Origin: Nicotiana tabacum
Lineage: Eukaryota; Streptophyta; Magnoliopsida; Solanales; Solanaceae
Length of the DNA: 64,000 nucleotides
Direction: 5' to 3'
Assembly (NCBI RefSeq): GCF_000715075.1
Contig: NC_134101.1
Span: 148,961,084-149,025,083, forward strand
Part shown: positions 11,591-21,843 of the stretch, piece by piece
Layout of the letters: every line of letters begins with the position of its first letter
Numbering within the stretch: position 1 is the first letter of the stretch
The notes under the pieces: generated by a model
The model's database searches: none
The model's input: the letters and a program-made list of their open reading frames with translations, nothing else
Told to the model about the DNA's origin: nothing
Program-made: the position numbers and the translations under genes

Positions 11591-14500
11591 ATGTCTGGTT
11601 CGGACAAAAGTGTTGAGGAGGAAAAGACGGAGATGCAAATGATGAAGGAGGAAATGGACAGGTTGAGACAAGAGATTGCCGGGATGCACCTAGCCTGGGC
11701 TACGGGACAAACACCACCAATACTTCCCCCTACTCCTACCCTTTCACCAGCTCGAACTCCGGAACACCCTTCCACTGGTCCATCAGCGAGCTTCCCCATT
11801 ACCCAATACTATCAAGGGGAAACTTCCTATAATCCCCAAGCTTCACCACCTAAACAAAACCCTCCTCCACCAACTGTTCCTATTTTTGTGGCACCTCCAC
11901 CCGCCACGTTGCAAAAATCACCTGATGAACCAGTGTTTCAGGTTCAAGACAATAAATACTATCCTCCTGAACTCACCTTCAAAGCACCCGAGCCATACAC
12001 TTACACTCCTCACCTTCAGTTCCCTACAGAAGCTGAGAGGCCAGCTAAGAACCCGGAGTAGGATGAAGTGCTCCGTAAAGTGAAAAGCCTGGAGCAATCC
12101 TTCAGGAATATGCATGGATTGGGCAGCCAAGTTAGTGTGGCCTACAAAGATCTGTGTCCCTTCCCCGATGTTCAATTGCCGGCAGGTTTTAAGATGCCAA
12201 AGTTTGACTTATATGAGGGACATGGTGATCCCATGGCACATCTACGAGGTTTCTGCAGTAAGATGAGAGGAGCAGGTGGAAAGGATGAGTTGCTGATTGC
12301 TTATTTCGGTCAAAGTTTAAGCGGGTCCGCATTAGAATGGTACACGAGGTAGGATCCCAGTAGGTGGTATACTTGGGATGATCTAGCACAAGCATTTGCA
12401 GGTCATTTCCAGTATAACCTTGAGATTGTCCCTGACCGTCTCACACTGTTAAAACTTGAGAAAAAGCCCGGAGAAAGCTTTAGGGAATTTGGATTCCGTT
12501 GGAGAGAACAAGCAGCAAGAGTCGATCCACCAATGAGGGAAGGTGAAACGGTGGACTACTTCTTGCAAACGTTGGAGCCAACCTACTTTGGTCACCTGGT
12601 GACGTCAGTTGGTAAATCTTTCAATGAAGTAGTAAAAATGGGCGGCATGGTTGAAGAGGGACTCAGGTCCAACAAGATAATGAGTTATTCGGCGATCAAG
12701 GCCACAACTCAGGCTATCCAAAGCGGCACGGGAGGTGCGCTCGGGAAAAAGAAGAGAGAGGAGGTCGCAACAGTTGAAGCAGGTACTTGTCTAGGTCGAG
12801 AGGTCCAGCCCCTCGCTATCAAACCAGACCCTATTACCAAAACTATCCACACAATCCATACAACCCTCCACAACTATATTATCCACCACAAGAGCCCCAT
12901 TTCTCCGTCCATCACGCCTAAACTTACACCTAGCCTCTGGCTCGTCCGCAATGGCGTGCACCGGCTCCCCAACATACATATCCACCTCCAAAAAACACAT
13001 ATCCACCTCCACAAAACACATATCCACCACCGAGAGCATACAGGAATCCTTCAGGGCCAAGCTTCCGCGGAAATCAGGCTTTCAAGAATGAAAGGATGCA
13101 GAAGCCGAGAACATTCACTCCGTTGGGAGAAACCTATACTACTCTGTTTCACAAGTTGAGGCAGATAGGCTTATTAAGTCCTGTTGAACCCAAATTGCCA
13201 AATCCTCTTCCCAGAAATTTGGACCATTCAGTAAGCTGTGAATATTGTTCAAGAGCTCTGGGGCATGATACTGAGAAGTGTTAGAAATTGAAGACTGCCA
13301 TACAAGATCTTATTGATACAAATAGGATCGAGGTTCAGGCACCAGAGGCACCCAACATCAATGAAAACCCATTACCGGTGCACCATGAGGCCCACATGAT
13401 CGAGATAGTGCATGAAGGAGGGAAACTTAAAACACCCTCACAAACGGTAATGATGATTCGTGCCAATTCGAACGAAAATTCGACCAATGGAAAGGCAGTG
13501 GTATGGTTGGAAAAGGCAGATGATAAGCCATTTGTGGTAATAGGGAAAGATTCGTCTGTTGCTGCGAAGAAGCCAGAGCCAGCCAAGGCAGTGCTGCAGG
13601 GAGTATCAAGCACACCAGTGTTGGTGGTGAAGGGGTACACGTGGAACCAGTTGTTATCAGGCCAGTCATGCAGTTGCCGATAACAAGTGAGAAAATTGTG
13701 TCGTGGAGCTACAGTCAAGTGACAGTGATGCATAAGGGAAAGGAGGTGGTGGAAGAAGTATGCGAAACTCAGGGACTAACTCGCTCGGGAAGGTGTTTTG
13801 TTCCCGCAGAATTGAGAATGGTCAATCCTGTAACAATAAAGAAGCCAGTAATGGAGGAAGAAGCAGAGGAGTTTTTAAAGAAGATGAAGGCACAGGACTA
13901 CTCAATTATAGAACAGTTGAGGAAGACCCCAACCCAGATTTCGTTGCTTCTTTGTTAATCCATTCAAACGATCATTGTCAGGCTTTAATGAAGATTCTGA
14001 ACAAAGCCTATGTCCTGGACAAGCTCTCAGTGAACCATTTGGAGAAAATAGCGCACAAGATCTTTGAAGTAAACCGAGTAACATTCTCTGACGATGAGTT
14101 ACCGGTAAAGGGTACTGAACACAACAGAGCACTCTACCTGATGGTAAAATGCGAAGAATCGGTGGTCACTCGAGCACTAATTGATAATGGGTTAAGTGCC
14201 AATATCTGTCCTTTGGCCACTCTGAACAAACTAAAGGTTGCTGATGATAGGATCCACAAGAACAGTGTCTGCGTCCGAGGTTTTGATGGGGGCGGTACTG
14301 ACACAGTGGGTGATATCGTACTAGAATTAACCATTGGTCCAGTCGAGTTCACCATGGAATTTCAAGTGATAGACGTGGCAGTGTCTTACAATCTTTTGTT
14401 AGGATGACCCTGGATCCACGCAGCTAAAGCAGTGCCTTCTACACTGCATCAAATGGTCAAATTTGAATGTGATAGACAAGAGATTGTGGTACACGGGGAT

Positions 14501-15094
14501 GACAGCACACATGCCGTCAGTGATACTATTGTGCCCTTCATAGAAACCGACGATGATAAGGGCCCATGGGTTTATCAGGTTTTCGACTCAGTCTCAGTAG
14601 ACAAAATTCCTGAGGGTGGGGGCCTTCCACTTCCCAGAATCACAGCTGCAACCCTCATGATAGCCTCAGAAATGTTGAATAGTGGGTTTGTACCAGGGAA
14701 AGGTCTGGGGATTGATCTGTAGGGAATGATCCAGCCAGTTTCCTTGCCTAAGAACTTGGATACTTTTGGGTTGGGATTCAAACCTACCACAGCGGATGTA
14801 AAACGGGCCCGCAAATTGAAGAAAAGAGTCTGGGTCCTTCCTAAGCCAATCCCACGCCTGTCTAGATCATTTGTCAAAGCAGGGTGCAGAAAGTTGCCAG
14901 TCTCGGAAGTCCTTGGACCCTTGATAGGGCCAGATGGAGATTTGAATGAGGGCTTTGAAAGAATGTTCGCAGATGTCAACATGATAGAAGCTGGAGAGGG
15001 TTCCAGTAAGGCAGACATATAGTTTGTGGGTCCTAAGTCCAAGGTCAACAATTGGATAGCTACTCCTCTTCCTACTCGGAGGGAGTCCTGGTAG
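11591..15094 (+). pseudogene. Gag-protease region of Ogre-like element (decayed)
   Basis: Starts at ATG 11591 with an acidic, helical N terminus (MSGSDKSVEEEKTEMQMMKE), then a Pro-rich linker. The capsid-like gag core spans about 12062-12780 (ALEWYTR, WDDLAQAF, REFGFRWREQA). A Pro/Tyr-rich linker follows, with three 21-bp YPPPxNT-type repeats near 12979-13034. A zinc-knuckle-like CEYCSRALGHDTEKC ends at 13281. Aspartic protease is at about 14170-14450 with ALIDNG in place of the usual DSG/DTG-like site. A G-patch-like segment (GFVPGKGLGIDL) lies at 14683-14719. Stops: 12059, 12350, 13282, 14405, 14720, 15020. Frame changes: about 12790-13090, 13636 and 13925. Gag would form the particle and protease would process the polyprotein; this copy can do neither intact. 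Confidence 0.85.
12979..13034 (+). repeat. 21-bp coding tandem repeat in gag linker
   Basis: Three units of tatccacctccanaaaacaca, encoding Tyr-Pro-Pro-Pro-rich peptide in the gag frame. The third unit diverges after TATCCACC. A frame change lies close by, so repeat slippage may have contributed to it. Confidence 0.75.
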
Positions 15095-15279
15095 TTGGCT
15101 CTGATTTTCCTTTTTGTTTTCTGGATTATTCCAGGGTTGTAATCCATATTCCTTTTTATTGTGTTCAATAAAGTGTAAAACCTTGTTATCCCATAATTCA
15201 ATAAAACGAAAAATTTCCTCTTTATTTCTTATTATATGTTATTTTTAATTTTGTTTCCTTTATTTCTTTTTCTGAACAG
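15091..15279 (+). other. Putative Ogre-type intron between protease and RT
   Basis: A GT-AG interval of 189 nt. The donor is at gtagttggct just after TCCTG. A long T/C-rich tract (about 15225-15275) leads to acceptor ctgaacag at 15279. Removing it joins frame 2 to frame 2, forming codon TG+T, and skips TAG 15092 and the AT-rich stretch. Ogre elements are known to splice an intron between gag-pro and RT. Without splicing, RT is separated from protease by a stop. The exact donor is a prediction. Confidence 0.55.
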
Positions 15280-18200
15280 TTCTTTTCATACTGGTTCTAA
15301 CGACATGGCATGCACAACGGATCTTCAACCTAGTCTAAAAGATCAATCTGATTCCGAAATAACTATACAAGAGATCGATTATGATAATGAATCGGAATAC
15401 GATGAGGATGAAGCATTCGAGGAGATAAACAGGGAGTTAAGCCAGTTTGAAGAAAAATCCAAGCCCAACTTAAATGACACAGAAGCCATCAATTTAGGGG
15501 ATGTCGGCAATATCAGAGAAACTAAAATAAGCATCCACATTGCACCAAATATCAGGGAGGAATTGATAAAAACACTTATTGAGTTCAAAGATGTTTTTGC
15601 TTGGTCATACGACGACATGCTGGGGTTAAGCACAGATTTAGTGGTTCATAAATTGCCCACTAACCCGGCATGCCCTCCCGTCAAGCAGAAATTGAGGAAG
15701 TTCAAAACAGATATGAGTGTGAAGATTAAAGAGGAAGTAACCAAGTAGTTGCAAGCAAAGGTTATTCGTATCACTAGATCCTGATTGGTTGGTTAATGTG
15801 GTGCCGGTGCCAAAGAAAGATGGGAAGATCAGGGTGTGTGGCGATTACCGCAATCTGAACAGGGCAAGCCCAAAGGACAACTTTCCTTTACCCAACATTC
15901 ATATCTTGATCGACAATTGTGCCGGACGTGAGATCGGATATTTTGTAGATTGCTATGCTGGGTATCATCAGATTCTGATGGATGAGGAAGATGCGGAAAA
16001 GACAGCCTTCATTACACCGTGGGGAACTTATTGCTACCGGGTAATGCCATTCGGTTTGAAAAATGCTGGAGCAACGTACATGAGAGCGATGACCACTGTG
16101 TTTCATGACATGATCCACAAAGAAATTGAGGTGTATGTGGACGATGTGATCATAAAATCCAAGCATCAGGGAGACCACGTAGCAGACTTAAGGAAGTTTT
16201 TTCAAAGACTTCGAAGGTATGATATTAAGCTCAACCCGGCCAAATGTGCATTTGGAGTTCCATCTGGAAAGTTGTTGGGATTCATCGTCAGTCGGCGAGG
16301 TATTGAACTGGACCCGTCAAAGATCAAATCTATCTAAGTTTTGCCCCCGCCGAAGAACAAGACAGAAGTAATGAGTCTATTGGGAAGGTTGAATTACATC
16401 GGCAGATTTATTGCACAACTCACAGCAACCTGTGAACCCATATTTCGGCTTTTGAAGAAGGATGCCGCGGTAGAATGGACGGCGGAATGCCAGGAGGCAT
16501 TTGACCAGATCAAAGGATATTTATCAAATCCACCTATATTGGTTCCACCTGAGCCAGGGAGACCGTTAATTCTTTATCTAACGGTCTTAGCGAATTAGTT
16601 TGGCTGCGTGTTGGGGCAACACGACATTACAGGAAGAAAGGAGCAGCCATCTATTATCTCAGCAAGAAGTTTACAGTATATGAGGTTAAGTACACTCAAT
16701 TCGACAAGACATGTTGCGCCCTAACTTGGGTGGCTCAGAAATTGAAGCATTATTTGTCCTCATATACTACTTATCTCATTTCACGCCTGGATCCATTAAA
16801 GTATATTTTCCAAAAGCCTATGCCCACAGGGAGGTTAGCAAAATGGCAAATATTACTCACGGAGTTTGACATTGTCTATGTGACGAGGACGGCCATGAAA
16901 GCCCAAGCGCTGGCCGATCACTTGGCTGAGAATCCTGTTGATGAAAAATACGAGCCGTTGAGGACGTATTTTCCTGACGAGGAAGTAATGCATATAAATG
17001 AGTTGGAATTACTTGAGGAACCAGGTTGGAAGCTTTTCTTTTATGGAGCCGCAAATGCAAAGGGTGTTGGAATAAGAGCGGTACTTATTTCTAAAACAGG
17101 ACGTCATTATCCTGTTACAGCTCAGCTGCGTTTCTATTGTACCAACAACATGGCTGAGTATGAGGCATGCATTTTGGGTCTGCGACTGGCTGCAGACATG
17201 GATGTCCAGGACATTTTGGTCATGGGAGACTCGGACCTCCTGGTGCATCAGATTCAGGGTGAATGGGAAACACGGGATTTGAAACTCATACCATATCGAC
17301 AATGTTTGCACGATCTGAGCAAGAGATTTCGATTAGTGGAGTTCAAACACATCCCGAGAGTTCACAATGAGGTTGCCGATGCATTGGCCACTTTAGCATC
17401 GATGTTGCACCACCCAGACAAAATTCATGTTGACCCGTTGTACATCCAGGTTCGTGATCAGCATGCCTATTGCAACATGATAGAAGAAGAAGTGGATGGC
17501 AAGCCATGGTTTTATGACGTCAAAGAGTACCTCATGATGGGGATATACCCGGAGCAGGCCACCAGAAATCAGAAAAGAGCCATTCAGTGATTGTCAAATG
17601 GATTCTTCCTCAGTGGAGGAGTGTTGTACAAAAGAACCCCAGATTTGGGATTGCTGAGATGTATAGATACCAGTCAAGCCACGACAGTTATGACAGAGGT
17701 ACATGCTGGAGTTTGTGGGCCACATATGAGCGGATATGTATTGGCGAAGAAGATTCTTCGAGCATGGTATTATTGGCTCACTATGGAGCGTGATTGTATC
17801 AGTTTCGTGCGGAAATGCCATCAATGTCAGATACACGGAGATTTGATTCATTCTCCGCCGACAGAATTGCATACAATGTCAGCGCCATGGCCATTTGTTG
17901 CATAGGGCATAGATGTCATTGGACCTATTGAGCCGATAGCCACCAACGGTCATAGGTTCATTCTGGTGACCATCGACTATTTCACAAAGTGGGTTGAAGC
18001 TAAAACTTTCAAGGCGGTAACCAAGAAGGCAGTGGTGGACTTTGTTCACTCCCATATAATCTGTAGATTTGGGGTGCCAAAAGTGATCATCACGGATAAT
18101 GGTGCTAATCTTAACAACAATTTGATGAAAGAAGTATGTCAACAGTTTAAGATTACACACCGTAATTCCACGCCATATCGTCCCAAGGCGAATGGAGCAG

Positions 18201-18754
18201 TTGAAGCAGCCAACAAGAACAGCAAGAAGATACTAAGGAAGATGGTAGAAAGATCCAGACAATGGCATGAAAAATTACCATTTGCATTGTTGGGTTATCG
18301 CACTACCATCCGGACTTCAATAGGTGCAACCCCTTATTTGTTGGTATATGGAACTGAAGCAGTAATACCGGCGGAAGTTGAAATTTCGTCCCTTCGGATT
18401 GTGGCTGAAGCTGAGATTGATGATGATGAGTGGGTCAAAGCCCGGTTGGAGCACTTGAACCTAATTGATGAAAAGAGATTGGCAGCTGTGTGTCATGGCC
18501 AGTTATATCAAAAGAGAATGGCGAGAGCCTACAACAAGAAAGTGCGCCTCAAAAAATTTGAGGTAGGGCAGCAGGTGTTGAAACAAATCCTGCCACATCA
18601 GGCCGAGGCAAAAGGCAAGTTCGCCCCAAATTGGCAAGGACCTTTCATTATAACCAGAGTATTGTCCAATGGCGCTTTATGTTTAACAGATATCGACGGG
18701 AAATGCGTCGACATGGCCATAAATTCTGACGCAGTTAAGAGATATTATGTATGA
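15280..18754 (+). pseudogene. Pol of Ogre-like element: RT, RNase H, second RNase H, integrase
   Basis: Acidic N-terminal segment (15300-15530), then reverse transcriptase (about 15540-16340) with VPVPKKDG, a DNFPLPNI segment and catalytic YVDD at 16134-16145. A connection/RNase H segment (16341-16900) is broken by a frame change near 16650. The archaeal-type second RNase H (about 17025-17400) has NMAEYEAC, GDSDLL and VADALA, but FYGAAN replaces the usual FDGAA, so the first catalytic Asp is lost. Integrase (about 17640-18500) has H/H/C/C zinc residues (CHQC at 17814-17825), then DVIGP, TDNGAN and NGAVEAAN supplying D, D and E. The natural stop is TGA 18752. Disabling stops: 15746, 16335, 16596, 17588, 17903; frame changes near 15780 and 16650. 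Confidence 0.9.
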
Positions 18755-18986
18755 TTTCTTTTGATTATAATTGTTGTTTGTTTGTGGTCGGCATTTATCG
18801 GAGAATGAAATGACGGAGGCAATTCTTTCATATATCCAAACACTTTATCCTTTGCTTCCCTTTTTGAGCTTTATTCATTCTTTCATATCCCTCTCTTGGA
18901 ATCAGTAATTAAAAAAAAAGAAAAAGAAAAAAAAATAATGATAATAAAGACAAAAGAAAAATCACAAGAAAAACAAAGGAATTGGG

Positions 18987-19040
18987 AACTACGTTTGACC
19001 TGATTCCTCAAAGAAGGATACGTAGGCGCCTCACGGCTCG
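18987..19040 (+). ncRNA. Structured junction module, copy 3 (after pol)
   Basis: CTACG (18989-18993) pairs with CGTAG (19021-19025). Inner stem TCCT (19005-19008) pairs with AGGA (19015-19018) around CAAAGA. The third stem is GCC (19028-19030) with GGC (19035-19037). It lies 235 nt after the pol stop. Confidence 0.65.
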
Positions 19041-20699
19041 GTCATAGTGTAACAAAAAATAAAAATTCCACAAGCAAGAAAACTGGGGCAAAAGTTATGT
19101 TTTAAAGTTTCAAAAAAGGTTTGATTCCAAGAGTTGTAATGCTCCACCCATCAAAGTTATTTTTGAATTTTTTATAGCCTTTTCTTTTAGCCAGACGCGA
19201 AAACCCATATTGATGTCCAAAAAAGACCTCCCGATTAGTATCTGAGAAGTGCCAAGTCATGCAAACAGAAGACGGGAACAACACTCTGATCCCCAGCAAA
19301 GAAGAGGATCATAAATCGGAAATGAATTAATAGCCGAAAGAATCCCCATCAAAGAAAGTCATATCGACAACACTCCAATCGCCAGCTGAAAAAAAAATAA
19401 AAAAAAATGAGAGAGTCTTATCGGTGAAAACCTTCACAGGCACCATGAGGCGACGGGAGTTGAGAGAAATGAGAGAGTCTTATTAGTGAAAACCCCTCGA
19501 AGGGCACTATGAGGCGACTAGACAAGATTGGTGGAAAGGATCCGCATTTGGCAAAGAGTTGAGTGCATGTTTATCCCCAGCAACATGAGGTCGTCTGAAG
19601 GGTTGATTGATACAAATAGACTGGGTTGATTAATCCGGAATGCACGACATAATCGTTGGGATCAGTTATATCATCTAGATAAGTTCTTTTCTTTCCTTTT
19701 CTCCAGCATTTGTTCAGAAAGACTTCTTCTTTTTCTATTTCTTGAAATCATCACTTTTTCAGTTCTTGGGTTAAAGACTTTACATTCCCAGCAGTTTGAT
19801 TTTGAAAAGGATTTTCAGAGCTTACTACCAGTTGCCAAAATGGCGCAAAGCAAAATACGAATAGGACAGGCCAAAGATAAGGCGACAAAGCAAAAAGAAG
19901 TTGGTCGCAAGACCCAATGATGAATGAGTCTAGATCCCAAGAGGACCAAATTTCCAGGGGACGTTGGAGAAAAAACGGAAAAAGCAACAGTTAAAAGGTT
20001 ATGAGGATCCCCAGCAGATTTGCGAGATACAGGAACAACTCCGACATATTCTTGACCAAGTTCCACGATGATCGGACAACACAAGAGCGGGGAAGGAAGA
20101 GAAAAGAAAAAAACCACCCCCAGCAGGAATATCATCCCCAGCAAGTTTTGTAGCAAAGCAGGGAAAAGAAAAAGGGAAAAACCACCCCCAGTAGAAGTGG
20201 CACGACCACTCACCACATTTTAAACTAACAAATTTTTCTTTGATTTAAAGCAGGAAAAGGAAATATTATTGACAGCAGGAAGCAGGGCCACAAAAGAAGA
20301 TTATTAAACTGGGGCAGAAAATTTTCTTTCATCACGAAAATTTAAACTTGAAATCAGATAGCCATTTGGAAAGAGAGAAGATAACACAATTTCTGAGAAA
20401 ATAAAATCCCCAGCAGTATATAAGAAGGGAGATACAAGTTTTAAAAGAGAAGCAATCTTGGAAGAGGCAAGATAACCCAAAGTGGTAAAAACAATGACCT
20501 TTGAATCAATATCATCACCACCATTGTTAAAAGGAGGAAGATAATTCCCCAGCAGTGTTATTCCCGACAGGCTTCAGGGAAGTGAAAGCATTAAGCTTTA
20601 AAGGAAATAGTCTTTGAAGAAAGAAAATGACATATCGATGTTATTCCCAGCAGTTATCAGAGGAATAAAACACCGGTTTGGAAGGAAGCAGTTATTGAA

Positions 20700-21290
20700 G
20701 TCAGGAGCCCGCCTGGAGAATGGAGGTGTTATTTTTTAGGAATGGAAGAAGTCAGGAGCCCGCCTGGAGAATAGGTGTTACATTTTCAAAGTTGTGGAAG
20801 TCAGGAGCCCGCCTGTAAAATGGAGGTTGTTACTTTAAGTCGGAGAAGTCAGGAGCCTGCCTGGAGAATGGAGACTGAATTATTTTAAGAAATTTGCTGA
20901 AATCAAGAGCCCTCCTGGAGAATGGAGGTATTACATTTTAAGAAATTGTTGAAGTCAGGAGCCTGCCTGGAGAATGGAGGCTGAAATATTTTAAAGCTGT
21001 TGTTGAAGTCAGGAGCCCGCCTGGAGAATGGAGACTGAAATATTTTTAAGTTGTTGTTGAAGTCAGGAGTCCGCCTGGAGAATGGAGGTGTGATTTTTCG
21101 AAGTTGATGATGATGTCAGGAGCCCGCCTGGAGAATGGAGGCTGAATTATTTTAAGTTGGAATAGTCAGGAGCCCGCCTGGAGAATGGAGGCTGAATTAT
21201 TTTAAGTTGGAGTGGTCAAAAGCCCGCCTGTAGAACGGAGATTGTTAAATTTTAAGTTGGAGTCATGAGCCCGCCTGCAGAACAGAGGAA
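20700..21290 (+). repeat. Twelve-copy tandem repeat in 3' UTR, about 50-bp period
   Basis: Units start at about 20701, 20751, 20801, 20849, 20903, 20955, 21009, 21063, 21116, 21166, 21216 and 21263. The core is TCAGGAGCCCGCCTGGAGAA followed by TGGAGG and a T-rich spacer of variable length. The core is conserved while spacers differ in length and sequence. Tandem repeats in this position are known for Ogre/Tat elements and have been proposed as seeds of satellite DNA. Confidence 0.9.
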
Positions 21291-21830
21291 GACGTTTCAA
21301 GATCTAACATAAGTCAGTAATGAGGAGGGGTACAACAAAAATCTCCAGCATAACAAGCTTTAATGTAGGAAGCAGTATCCCCATCAGACAGAACAGAATA
21401 ATAAAGCTTGTGCTCAGAAAGGCAAAAGGCCAGTGTCCTCCCCAGCAATTTTCGAAGAAAAACACCAGAGGAAACACAAGCCGACAAAAAGGCAAGGCAA
21501 CCAGAGTAAGTGGAAGATAGATAAGATTTTGTACTTCCTATGTTTAGTCTAGCTTCTTATTTTCTTTTGGCACGGTGTAATAAGGAGATCGGTAAGCAAT
21601 AGCAACAGCGTGCAACAGCAGTAACAACAATTCCATGGTAGTCCCAGCTACCCAAACTTCCCGAACTACATGGACCCGATTCCCTTTTATCCAGGGATAT
21701 GTAGGAAACCTTTGAAGCAAAGGTTCAGTCAAATCTTTCAAAAATGCTTCACACGGAGTAGTCAAACGAGCAAAAATCGCTCGTATCCGCTCACTTTATC
21801 TTTGCACGAAAACTCTTCGTGTTTTCGGAC

Positions 21831-21843
21831 AAAGAGGGGCAGC
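21831..21843 (+). other. Polypurine tract of Ogre-like element
   Basis: AAAGAGGGGCAGC directly precedes the 3' LTR, the expected place for the plus-strand primer. Confidence 0.8.

Larger units (their letters stand above)
18755..21830 (+). other. Long 3' untranslated region of Ogre-like element
   Basis: About 3.1 kb, A/G-rich, with no pol-like coding. It holds the third hairpin module (18987-19040), at least ten scattered CCCAGCA motifs (for example near 19293, 19572, 19788, 20010, 20117, 20139, 20409, 20551, 20647 and 21441), and the 12-copy tandem repeat at 20700-21290. Confidence 0.8.

Noticed and set aside
17009..17311. Minus-strand open frames across Ogre pol and Copia pol
   Set aside because: They are antisense shadows of conserved plus-strand (or minus-strand) pol domains and carry no motifs.
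20700..21290. CRISPR-like appearance of regularly spaced repeats
   Set aside because: Spacers are related to each other, period varies, and the array lies in the 3' UTR of a plant retrotransposon.
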